This document shows positions 36,462-42,882 of a stretch of DNA of 64,000 bases, piece by piece; the stretch's first letter is position 1, and every line of letters begins with the position of its first letter. A program made the translations under genes and the position numbers. The notes under the pieces were generated by a model that worked only from the letters and a program-made list of their open reading frames with translations, made no database searches and was not told the origin of the DNA. Source of the stretch: Brevundimonas huaxiensis (GTDB lineage: Bacteria > Pseudomonadota > Alphaproteobacteria > Caulobacterales > Caulobacteraceae); contig NZ_JABBJE010000001.1 in assembly GCF_014218725.1 (NCBI RefSeq), forward strand, positions 124,001 to 188,000, given 5' to 3'.

Positions 36462-36465
36462 CGAC

Positions 36466-36494
36466 TTGGAGACCCGGCCTGGTTCCGTCTATAG
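36466..36494 (+). promoter_or_regulatory. Promoter of the split host tRNA-Leu gene
   Basis: TTGGAG (-35), a 17-base spacer, CTATAG (-10); transcription would begin near 36501, about 20 bases before the tRNA 5' end. Since the tRNA is cut after 39 bases, this promoter now reads into the element and its integrase gene. Confidence 0.6.
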
Positions 36495-36519
36495 GAGCCG
36501 GACCGGGCCAGACCGGGCT

Positions 36520-36558
36520 GCGGGCGTGGCGAAACTGGTAGACGCAGCAGACTTAAAA
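36520..36558 (+). pseudogene. 5' half of host tRNA-Leu(UAA), split by the element
   Basis: GCGGGCG acceptor strand, a D arm (GCGAAACTGGTAGACGC), the 5' anticodon stem GCAGA and loop CTTAAAA (anticodon TAA). The sequence then departs into element DNA (CCCACTACC...) where the pairing strand TCTGC is required, so no anticodon stem, variable arm or T arm can form. The missing 3' half is at 48461-48508. Confidence 0.92.
36550..36558 (+). repeat. attL core of the integrative element
   Basis: GACTTAAAA, identical to 48452-48460. The core spans the anticodon loop of tRNA-Leu(UAA). Left flank is host tRNA, right flank is element. Confidence 0.88.
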
Positions 36559-36610
36559 CCCACTACCGTAGATTTACGTAGCTAAATCAAAAGGTTGAGA
36601 GGGATAGACA

Positions 36611-36629
36611 CTTACACATGCCTTACACA
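36611..36629 (+). repeat. Left arm-type integrase sites
   Basis: CTTACACAT at 36611-36619 and CTTACACA at 36622-36629, 11 bases apart (one helical turn), between attL and the integrase gene. The same motif occurs twice at the right end (48374 and 48386). Confidence 0.75.
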
Positions 36630-36655
36630 GTTGCCGCGAGCGGCAAGGAGGTCAT

Positions 36656-37933
36656 GTGTCGGAGTCTCACTCCCTCATGGACGGCAAGCTCCATGTGTAT
36701 CGTCGCGAGAACAGCCGTTACTGGCAGTGCGCGACCTACCTGAGCGGTCGCAACTATCGGCAGTCGACGAAGGAGACGAATGTCGCCTTCGCGCGAGAGT
36801 TCGCGCGTGACTGGTATCTCGACCGGGTCGCCGAGGATCGCCTTCGCAGATCCGGCCGGCTTCCGGCGGCGCCCGACAGACCGGTCGTCATCCCTGAGCG
36901 CAATGCTCCGAAGCGTCCGGGAGAGAAGACGTTCCGGGAAGCTGCGGCCGTCTTCGAGAAAGAGTTCGAGGCGATGACGCTCGGCGAGCGCAACGCTCAC
37001 TACGTCGCCGGCAAAGGGCGGGTGATCCGGCTCTATCTGAACCCGTTTTTCGGCGACCTGGCGATTTCCGAGGTGTCTGCCGGACGCATCCAGGACTACC
37101 GTCTGCACCGCGTCACGCCACCCGCCGAGCCGCAGCGCGTACGCTTCGTCTCCGATGGTCAGGAGCGGATCGGCAAGGCCAAGGTCTGGAGGCGGCCCAG
37201 CCGGCAGACGCTTCACAACGAGATGGTCTGCCTCCGGCAGATCCTGAAGACCGCCAATCGGAAAGGGTGGATCTCGGCGCTTCCCGACATGAGCAACCCG
37301 TACCGAGCCTCCGGCAAGGTGAGCCACCGCGCCTGGTTCTCGCCGGAGGAGTACCGGCGCCTGTACGAGGCGACGCGCGAAAGGGCTAAGAACCCGAAGA
37401 AAGAGCGTTGGCGGGAAGAGTGCGAGCAGTTCCACGACTTCGTCCTGTTCATGGTCAACACCGGGCTGCGTCCCGACGAGGCGCAGCGCCTCGAGTTCAG
37501 GGATGTCTCGATCGTCGAGGACGAGGCGACCGGCGAACGGATCTTGGAGATCGAGGTGCGCGGCAAGCGCGGGGTCGGCTACTGCAAGAGCATGCCGGGC
37601 GCCGTTCGCCCCTTCGAACGTGTGTTGAAGCGCAAGAACGGTCAGCCAACCGATCTCGTCTTCGGTCTGGTGCAGCGTGAACTGCTGAACGCGATCCTGG
37701 ACGAGCTGGGTCTGAAGAAGGACCGGGATGGCAAACCGAGGACAGCCTACAGCCTGCGCCACACCTACATCTCCATGCGGCTGATGGAGGGCGCCGACAT
37801 CTACCAGGTCGCCAAGAACTGTCGGACGAGTGTGGAGATGATCGAGAAATACTACGCCTCGCACATCAAGAACGTCCTCGACGCCTCGGCAATCAACGTC
37901 CGCAAGCCGAAGCCGACGAAGCGAAAGTCATGA
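36656..37933 (+). CDS. int: Tyrosine-type site-specific integrase
   Basis: A 425-residue tyrosine recombinase. The N-terminal part is an arm-binding/core-binding region (YRRENSRYWQCATYLSGRNY). The catalytic domain shows the first Arg in NTGLRPDEAQRLEF, box II in YSLRHTYISMRL (Tyr instead of the usual first His of HxLR), and the nucleophile Tyr in IEKYYASH. The GTG start has AAGGAGG four bases upstream; an ATG seven codons later is possible. It is directly downstream of the broken host tRNA half and in the same direction, so it can be read from the tRNA promoter while integrated. Confidence 0.93.
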   Translation: MSESHSLMDGKLHVYRRENSRYWQCATYLSGRNYRQSTKETNVAFAREFARDWYLDRVAEDRLRRSGRLPAAPDRPVVIPERNAPKRPGEKTFREAAAVFEKEFEAMTLGERNAHYVAGKGRVIRLYLNPFFGDLAISEVSAGRIQDYRLHRVTPPAEPQRVRFVSDGQERIGKAKVWRRPSRQTLHNEMVCLRQILKTANRKGWISALPDMSNPYRASGKVSHRAWFSPEEYRRLYEATRERAKNPKKERWREECEQFHDFVLFMVNTGLRPDEAQRLEFRDVSIVEDEATGERILEIEVRGKRGVGYCKSMPGAVRPFERVLKRKNGQPTDLVFGLVQRELLNAILDELGLKKDRDGKPRTAYSLRHTYISMRLMEGADIYQVAKNCRTSVEMIEKYYASHIKNVLDASAINVRKPKPTKRKS

Positions 37934-37977
37934 GAGGCGGATAGCGCCTGATCGTCGTCGCCAGAGACCGAACTTGA

Positions 37978-38004
37978 TTATTTCAGTGAAATGACTTATT
38001 TCAG
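37978..38004. promoter_or_regulatory. Operator-like repeats at the start of the AbiE-like pair
   Basis: Two direct repeats TTATTTCAG (37978-37986 and 37996-38004) 18 bases apart, the first being half of a perfect dyad ATTTCA-G-TGAAAT (37980-37992). AbiEi-type antitoxins repress their own operon by binding such repeats. The dyad overlaps the first possible ATG (37991), so translation may really start at 38009 or 38012. Confidence 0.6.
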
Positions 38005-39088
38005 CGTGATGATGAAACAGGACTTCTCAGTGAAAGAGACCGAGAGGGCGGTAGCGGAAGCGCTGCGGGAAATCCTCAGCGGTGTTCCTCTCGTGGATTT
38101 TTGCTCGATCAAGTCCGAGGTCGAGACGCCAGCTGGTAGGCACGTAGACTTCATCGCCGATATCGCCATCGATGCTCGCCCGTACAAGATCCTTTTGGAG
38201 GTCAAAAGCTCGGGCCAACCGCGCGCCATCCGTGGGGCGATCGATCAAGCACGCCATGCCGCAGAACGGGTCGGAGGCAAGTTCGTAGCGGTCGTGGGAG
38301 CGCCCTACATCGCGGACGCCGCCCGGCGCCTGTGCGAAGAGGCCGGGGTGGGCTGGATCGATCTCGCGGGTAACGTCCGCATCGTCGGCCCGGGCCTCTA
38401 CATCGATCGCCAGACGACCGAGAAGCCCAAGGCGGTTGCGCGCGAGCTAAAGTCGCCGTTCGCGCCGAAATCGGCTCGGGTTCTCCGTTGTCTTCTTGAG
38501 ACGCCCGGCCGAGCCTGGAAGGTGACGGACCTCGCCGAAGCCGCCAATGTGAGCTTGGGCCAGGTCAGTAACGTCCGGCGCGCGCTGATTGATCGTGAGT
38601 GGGCCTTGGCCGACTCTGACGGGCTGCAACTCACCGATCGCGAGGGGCTCCTGCGCGGCTGGCGAGAGAGCTACGAACCGCATGTGGGCGAGCGCCGACG
38701 ATACTACACGACCTTGCATGGCAAGCGGCTGGATGTGGCGTTGCGAGACGCCCTGCGTGAGGCCCAGTCCTTAGGCCGGGCCGCAGCCATGTCCTTCACG
38801 GCAGCCGACTGGTGGGCGCCCTACGCCCGTGTGCCGATGACCTACCTCATGGCCGAACCCGGCGCCCTGCCGGCCTTGGTCGAGCATCTTCAGCTCAAGC
38901 CCGCCGAAAGCGGGGCCAATGTCGAGATTCTGATCCCCGACGAGGCCGAGCTGCTCGACAATCTGCGTCAGCCCGCGCCGGGTTTCTGGACGACCAGCCC
39001 GCTGCAGACCTACCTCGACCTCGGGACGGGTGGCGAACGCGGACAGGAGGCGGCGGATCATCTGCTCGCCAGCGTGTCGCAATGGTGA
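37991..39088 (+). CDS. AbiEi-like antitoxin/regulator with nuclease-fold N-terminus
   Basis: A 365-residue protein. The N-terminal 130 residues look like a PD-(D/E)XK fold (VDFIADIAI followed by YKILLEVKSS), followed by a winged helix (WKVTDLAEAANVSLGQVSNVRRALIDREW) and a C-terminal domain. This arrangement resembles type IV antitoxins of the AbiEi group. The next gene is a nucleotidyltransferase overlapping its stop by seven bases, the usual AbiE partner. Start codon is uncertain (37991, 38009 or 38012) because operator-like repeats overlap the first ATG. Whether the nuclease-like fold is active is unknown. Confidence 0.78.
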   Translation: MTYFSVMMKQDFSVKETERAVAEALREILSGVPLVDFCSIKSEVETPAGRHVDFIADIAIDARPYKILLEVKSSGQPRAIRGAIDQARHAAERVGGKFVAVVGAPYIADAARRLCEEAGVGWIDLAGNVRIVGPGLYIDRQTTEKPKAVARELKSPFAPKSARVLRCLLETPGRAWKVTDLAEAANVSLGQVSNVRRALIDREWALADSDGLQLTDREGLLRGWRESYEPHVGERRRYYTTLHGKRLDVALRDALREAQSLGRAAAMSFTAADWWAPYARVPMTYLMAEPGALPALVEHLQLKPAESGANVEILIPDEAELLDNLRQPAPGFWTTSPLQTYLDLGTGGERGQEAADHLLASVSQW

Positions 39089-39939
39089 AGTCGGAACCGC
39101 AGAGCGCGGCGGACTACCCCGCACGTAGCACCGCCGCCGTCCGCCAGACCCTCGTCGAGATCGGCCAGATTCTAGGCGGCTATGAAGGCAAGTTCGCCGT
39201 GGTCGGCGGCGCCGTGCCGTGGCTGTTGCTCGAGCCGGACGACATGGTCCATGTCGGGACCTTCGACATCGATCTCGCGCTCGACCCGGTCGCGCTCGGC
39301 GACACCGAGTACGCGGATCTGGTGCACGCGCTTCAGGCCCATGGCTACGAGCGTGGCCCGGAGGATCGGGCGTTCCAGCTAACCCGGGAGGTTCCCGCCG
39401 AAGACGACGGTCCCCCGATCAAGGTCGTCGTCGACTTCCTAATGCCGCGGGATGCGGAGGTGCCGAAGCGGGAGCGGCCGCTCGTGAAGGACTTCGCGGT
39501 CCAGAAGGCGCATGGGGCCGACTTGGCGATCGACTTTCAGGCGCTGATCGAGATCGAGGACCGGATGCCGGGACGGTCCGGGACCAACCGCGTGAAGATC
39601 GCGGTGGCCTCGATCCCGGCGCTTCTCGGCATGAAGGGGCATGCCCTCGTCGGCCGCTTCAAGCGCAAGGACGCCTACGACATCTATTATTGCGTCAGAA
39701 ACTACCCGGGCGGCCCCGAAGCCCTGGCAGAAGCCTGTCGGCCCCTGTTGGAACGGGCCAGCGCCCTTCAGGGCTATGAGAAGATCGCCGGCAAGTTTCG
39801 GGAGGTCGACGACCATGGACCGACCTGCGTCCGCGAGTTCGTAGAGGCCAGCGCGGCCCTTGGTGCCCGGACCCAGGAACAGTGGCAGACGGACGCGTTC
39901 GGACAGGTGCGGGCCTTCCTCGACGCCCTCGGGCTCTAG
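39082..39939 (+). CDS. AbiEii-like nucleotidyltransferase toxin
   Basis: A 285-residue protein with the minimal nucleotidyltransferase motif: VVGGAVPWLLLE followed by TFDIDLALD (Asp-x-Asp) and a later acidic strand VVVDFLMP. This is the AbiEii/NTP-transferase type seen as toxins paired with AbiEi-like proteins. The ATG overlaps the upstream stop; longer upstream frames run through the antitoxin gene. Its TAG stop shares the CTAG palindrome with the stop of the convergent SLATT gene. Confidence 0.82.
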   Translation: MVKSEPQSAADYPARSTAAVRQTLVEIGQILGGYEGKFAVVGGAVPWLLLEPDDMVHVGTFDIDLALDPVALGDTEYADLVHALQAHGYERGPEDRAFQLTREVPAEDDGPPIKVVVDFLMPRDAEVPKRERPLVKDFAVQKAHGADLAIDFQALIEIEDRMPGRSGTNRVKIAVASIPALLGMKGHALVGRFKRKDAYDIYYCVRNYPGGPEALAEACRPLLERASALQGYEKIAGKFREVDDHGPTCVREFVEASAALGARTQEQWQTDAFGQVRAFLDALGL

Positions 39940-40472
39940 CCGCCTGCGAGCGCCAGTTCCTCGGCCGTATACTCCGCTGATCCGCCCTGGATCGACTTGA
40001 ACGCCTTCTTGTGGGCCGCAGACGGGATCGGCAGGGATTCGGCCTGCAAGGCCCCGATCTTCTCCGTCAGCTCCGAGAGGCGCGACCGTAGCGCCTCGAC
40101 GTCCATCATGCCGATGTCGATCTGGACGAACTGGCGCAGAGCGCGCCGGAGGATGCCGTAGGAGACGCCGCTGCGGTGGTGTTGCGCTGCGCGTTCGGAA
40201 GGGTTGAGGAAGGTCATCAGGGCCGTGATGGCGGCGCCGACAAGCGCCAGCGAACCGCCGATGGCTGGGTCCATCTTCGCTAGAAAGGTGGCGCCGGCGG
40301 TGGTGCCGATGAGCGCGGCAGGAATGCCGAGTCCGTAGGTGCGGCCGCGCCAGGCGCTGGCGGACTCGAAATGACCCTTCTCCGAATAGAGCGCGTCTAC
40401 GGCCAGTCGTCGGGCCTCTGCCAGAATGGCCTCGCGAGGGTCGCTTGCAGTCGGGCTGACGGTATCGGTCAT
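39936..40472 (-). CDS. SLATT-domain two-helix membrane effector
   Basis: A 178-residue protein with two hydrophobic segments in the middle (GLGIPAALIGTTAGATFL and IGGSLALVGAAITALMTFL) separated by a short turn, flanked by helical charged regions, matching SLATT proteins. These are thought to be pore-forming effectors activated by cyclic nucleotides or SLOG ligands. Its ATG overlaps the stop of the CD-NTase gene as ATGA, so the pair is one operon. I start at 40472 rather than the longer frame, which lies inside the cyclase gene. Confidence 0.82.
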   Translation of the reverse strand: MTDTVSPTASDPREAILAEARRLAVDALYSEKGHFESASAWRGRTYGLGIPAALIGTTAGATFLAKMDPAIGGSLALVGAAITALMTFLNPSERAAQHHRSGVSYGILRRALRQFVQIDIGMMDVEALRSRLSELTEKIGALQAESLPIPSAAHKKAFKSIQGGSAEYTAEELALAGG

Positions 40473-41346
40473 GACAAAGGTCCAATCGCGGAGCCGAACA
40501 GCGACCGCCATTCCACGCCCGCCCGGCGGTCGGCGTTTACCGCCTCATACTGACAGGCGCGCTGGGCGGTCGCCAAGGCCGTTCGCGCTCGCGAGGCCCA
40601 GGCGTCGCCGATCGACACCCACGCGCCGGTGCCAGGCATCTGGATCGAGCCGCCGACATATCGGAGCATGAACTCGAAGAAGTCGCGGACCATCCAGTCC
40701 TCATAGCCCGCGGCCGCGTGCTGCCAGGATTCGAGGAAGGCCACGGCCAGCCGCTCGAGCATGAACGACTTGATCGGCGCATGGGCGTGACGCTGCCACT
40801 GCTTGGCCATACGGATCAGGCGGCAGGTGGCGCGATCCGACTCTTCAAGCGCCGAGAGTTCAGCCCTGGGATCCGTTGTCCGGTATGAACCGCCGCCATT
40901 CGCATCGGCGATCAGATATTGGCCCGTGTCGAGACGGAAGGCCGGGATGACCTCGACAGGCATGGTCTCGAAGGGGACGACGACGACCTGGCCCTCTCCG
41001 CGGATCGCCGTTTGAGGGTAGGTTTGCGACAGCGCCGAGCGAACTTCCTGCAACAGTTGGGACTGCCGCTTGCCCGTGCGGGCCTCGTAGCGATGGAATA
41101 CATCGACAGGCATGCAGAACAGAACGTCTATGTCGTGCGGCGGGGCCACGCGAGCGTCTTGGCCCAGGAGCCGATCAACAGGCTGTTCTGCGTCGCGTCG
41201 CCATGACCGTAGTACCAGCGGTTCAGCGCGGTCCGAACGCCCGCCTGCTTGCGCGCCCCGTCAGCCGCCTGCGCATCCGTGATTCCCAGCCGCTGAATGA
41301 AGGCCGAGAAGCGCGGTCCAACGAGCATCCACCCCGGCGAGGGCAT
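40469..41346 (-). pseudogene. SMODS-type CD-NTase (CBASS-like cyclase), frameshifted
   Basis: Two frames together make one nucleotidyltransferase. The first (from ATG 41346) runs RFSAFIQRLGITDAQ to NSLLIGSWAK and then leaves frame; the second resumes ARVAPPHDIDVLFCMP to GSAIGPLS. Joined, they give the cyclase active site GSWAK...DIDVLF (Gly-Ser and Asp-x-Asp). The break is at about 41157, where AAGACGCTCGC would read KDAR with one extra base (AAGGACGC), so a single-base deletion is the simplest reading. The gene may be dead, or the base may be a sequencing error in a GC-rich stretch. It precedes the SLATT effector. Confidence 0.8.
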
Positions 41347-41527
41347 TGGCGGAGCGGGCGACAGCGAGACGAGGAAGCTCAAGGGCGGATCGGGGATCGG
41401 CGGCGAAGTGTCGGCATATCGCCGATATAGGGAGCCTCTGCGCCGATGCGAGAGCCGGGCGCGCTTTGGGAAACTCGCGCTCGGAGACAGGTCGCCGCGT
41501 CTCTGTGGTTGAAGTCGGCCGGCCGCC

Positions 41528-41557
41528 TTGGCGCGCGGGCACGAACGCGGGTATAGA
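41528..41557 (+). promoter_or_regulatory. Promoter of the element-borne tRNA-Leu
   Basis: TTGGCG, an 18-base spacer, TATAGA; the tRNA 5' end at 41571 is 13 bases after the -10 box. The region from 41346 to here shows no gene. Confidence 0.55.
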
Positions 41558-41570
41558 GCCCGCTCGGCTG

Positions 41571-41867
41571 GCGGGCGTGGCGAAATTGGTAGACGCAACG
41601 GACTTAAGCTGAGGATTGAGTGCGCCGGGGGAAATCCCGGACGTAGAACCGCTCAAAGTCGGGGAACCCTGTCAGATGGCGATCCCGAGCCAAGCCCGTC
41701 CCCTTGGACGGGAAGGTGTAGAGACTAGACGGGCGGCGCCTAAGGCTTCGGCTACGGCGAAGGGATAGTCCAGACCACGAACGCCATCCGGCGGCGGCGA
41801 AAGTCGAAGTGGTAAGAAAATCCGTCGGGCTTTGCCCATGCCGGTTCGACCCCGGCCGCCCGCACCA
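41571..41867 (+). tRNA. tRNA-Leu(UAA) with group I intron, carried by the element
   Basis: Exons 41571-41605 and 41817-41867 join to an 86-nt tRNA: acceptor GCGGGCG/CGCCCGC, D arm, anticodon stem ACGGA/TCCGT with loop CTTAAAA (anticodon TAA), long variable arm GGGC-TTT-GCCC, T arm GCCGG/CCGGC, encoded CCA. The 211-base interruption lies between U34 and A35. Acceptor and T arms equal those of the split host tRNA, but the anticodon stem and variable arm differ (host: GCAGA/TCTGC, GGAC-GAAA-GTCC). It has its own promoter-like boxes and is the only complete tRNA-Leu in the window. Confidence 0.92.
41606..41816 (+). ncRNA. Group I intron (IC3-like) in tRNA-Leu(UAA)
   Basis: The 5' exon ends in U and the intron ends in G, as group I rules require. 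GAGT (about 41618) can pair with the exon ACTT to form P1 with a U-G at the splice site. Further elements: P2 CCGGG/CCCGG (41625-41640), a core strand GGCGATCCCGAGCC, hairpin CCCGTCC/GGACGGG (41695-41712), the core GTGTAGAGACTA with P7 GACTA (41723-41727) pairing TAGTC (41766-41770), P8 CGCC/GGCG and a P9 hairpin. The core strands resemble those of cyanobacterial and plastid tRNA-Leu introns, and the site between U34 and A35 is the same. There is no homing endonuclease frame. Confidence 0.9.
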
Positions 41868-41954
41868 ACCCGAATTCGGTGAACGTTGCGCCTTGAAATG
41901 GCAAGGGCCGGTTCCGATCTCTCAGGCCCCCCTGAGAATGGAGGATAAGAAACC

Positions 41955-42317
41955 ATGGGAGAAGCCCGCACCCCGCTGTTCGCCTACGTCGATGAGTCCG
42001 GAAACACCGGAAGGAACATCTTCGATACGGCGCAGCCCGACTATTACACCGCCGCCTTGGTCAGCCGCGGCGACTTCGACCGGAACTATGGCGACCAGGT
42101 TCGAGCCATCGCCGGGAAGGTCGGCGCCACTGCCATCCACGCGAACGAGCTCGGCCTCGGGCGCCTGGGCGGTGAAGGTGCCTCCCTGGAAGCCTGCGAT
42201 GAAGAGGGTCGTCTCGCTCTACCTGCCGACCAGGCTGGTTCGCCGATCGTTGAGTGTCCACGGACAAATGAACAGTCAGATCGTGCCCGACCTAGATGGT
42301 TCGAGACTCGCGCGTAA
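41955..42317 (+). pseudogene. Truncated DUF3800 protein gene
   Basis: The first 70 or so residues match DUF3800 (FAYVDESGNTGRNIFDTAQP, YYTAALVS, IHANELGLGRL), preceded by a good GGAGGA Shine-Dalgarno. After about base 42170 the family pattern stops and the frame runs through unrelated sequence to a stop, giving only 120 residues, where intact members usually exceed 200. It is therefore a 5' fragment. DUF3800 proteins are uncharacterised and common in defence islands. Confidence 0.7.
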
Positions 42318-42750
42318 GGTAAAAACGTGCAATCTCAGCTTGGTGTCGCGACGGGGCGTTAAGCGACGAAATGCCACCGCGATCCTAGGTTTCGGTCCTA
42401 GAAGCGCATCTGCTCGTCCCGACCCGCGCTGCCGGATTTCTGCGGATCGGACAAGAAGCCAGGCTGCAGGTCGAGGCCTTTCCCTTCCAACGTTTTGGTT
42501 TCGTGGAGGGCAAGATTATGGATATCGCAACGACTGTGACTCGTCCGGGGAGGCCGCCTTCCCAGTCGAACACCAAGAGCCGGTTTATGAAGTCCGCGTA
42601 AGGCTCAATCGGGATTATGTGAACGCTTATGGGGATCAGCGAGCTCTTCAGCCCGGTATGGCTCTACGGGCTGATCTGCCGATCGATCGCCGAAGACTCT
42701 GGCAACAGCTCTTTGATCCGTTAATCGCCGCTGGGAAGCGGGCGGGGTAG
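42170..42750 (+). pseudogene. Patchwork of gene remnants, including HlyD-family tail
   Basis: From about 42199, MKRVVSLYLPT resembles the very start of ImuB-type Y-family polymerases but stops after about 16 codons. From about 42431 to 42580 one frame reads IGQEARLQVEAFPFQRFGF, and another frame up to 42750 reads EPVYEVRVRLN and GMALRADLPIDRRRLW; both match the beta-barrel and C-terminal end of HlyD/RaxA-type secretion adaptors, so that gene is truncated and frameshifted. No intact product is possible. The 42751-42882 stretch shows nothing more. Confidence 0.55.
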
Positions 42751-42882
42751 GTGGGATAGGCTGGGTGAAGCTGTCGTCTGCGTGAACGGTGTCGAACCTT
42801 TCAATCAGAAAGGGCGAGGGAGGCACCAAGCACTGCGCCTAGAAACGCGATCCTTCAAACACTACCTCGGGGAGGCGCACCC

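Noticed and set aside
36520..36640. A rebuilt tRNA-Leu at the left end of the element
   Set aside because: After the core the element sequence cannot pair with the anticodon stem and has no variable or T arm, so no tRNA can be drawn.
41606..41816. Bulge-helix-bulge (archaeal type) tRNA intron
   Set aside because: The length, the U/G splice boundaries and the P7/P8 core fit a group I intron, and bacteria lack the archaeal endonuclease.
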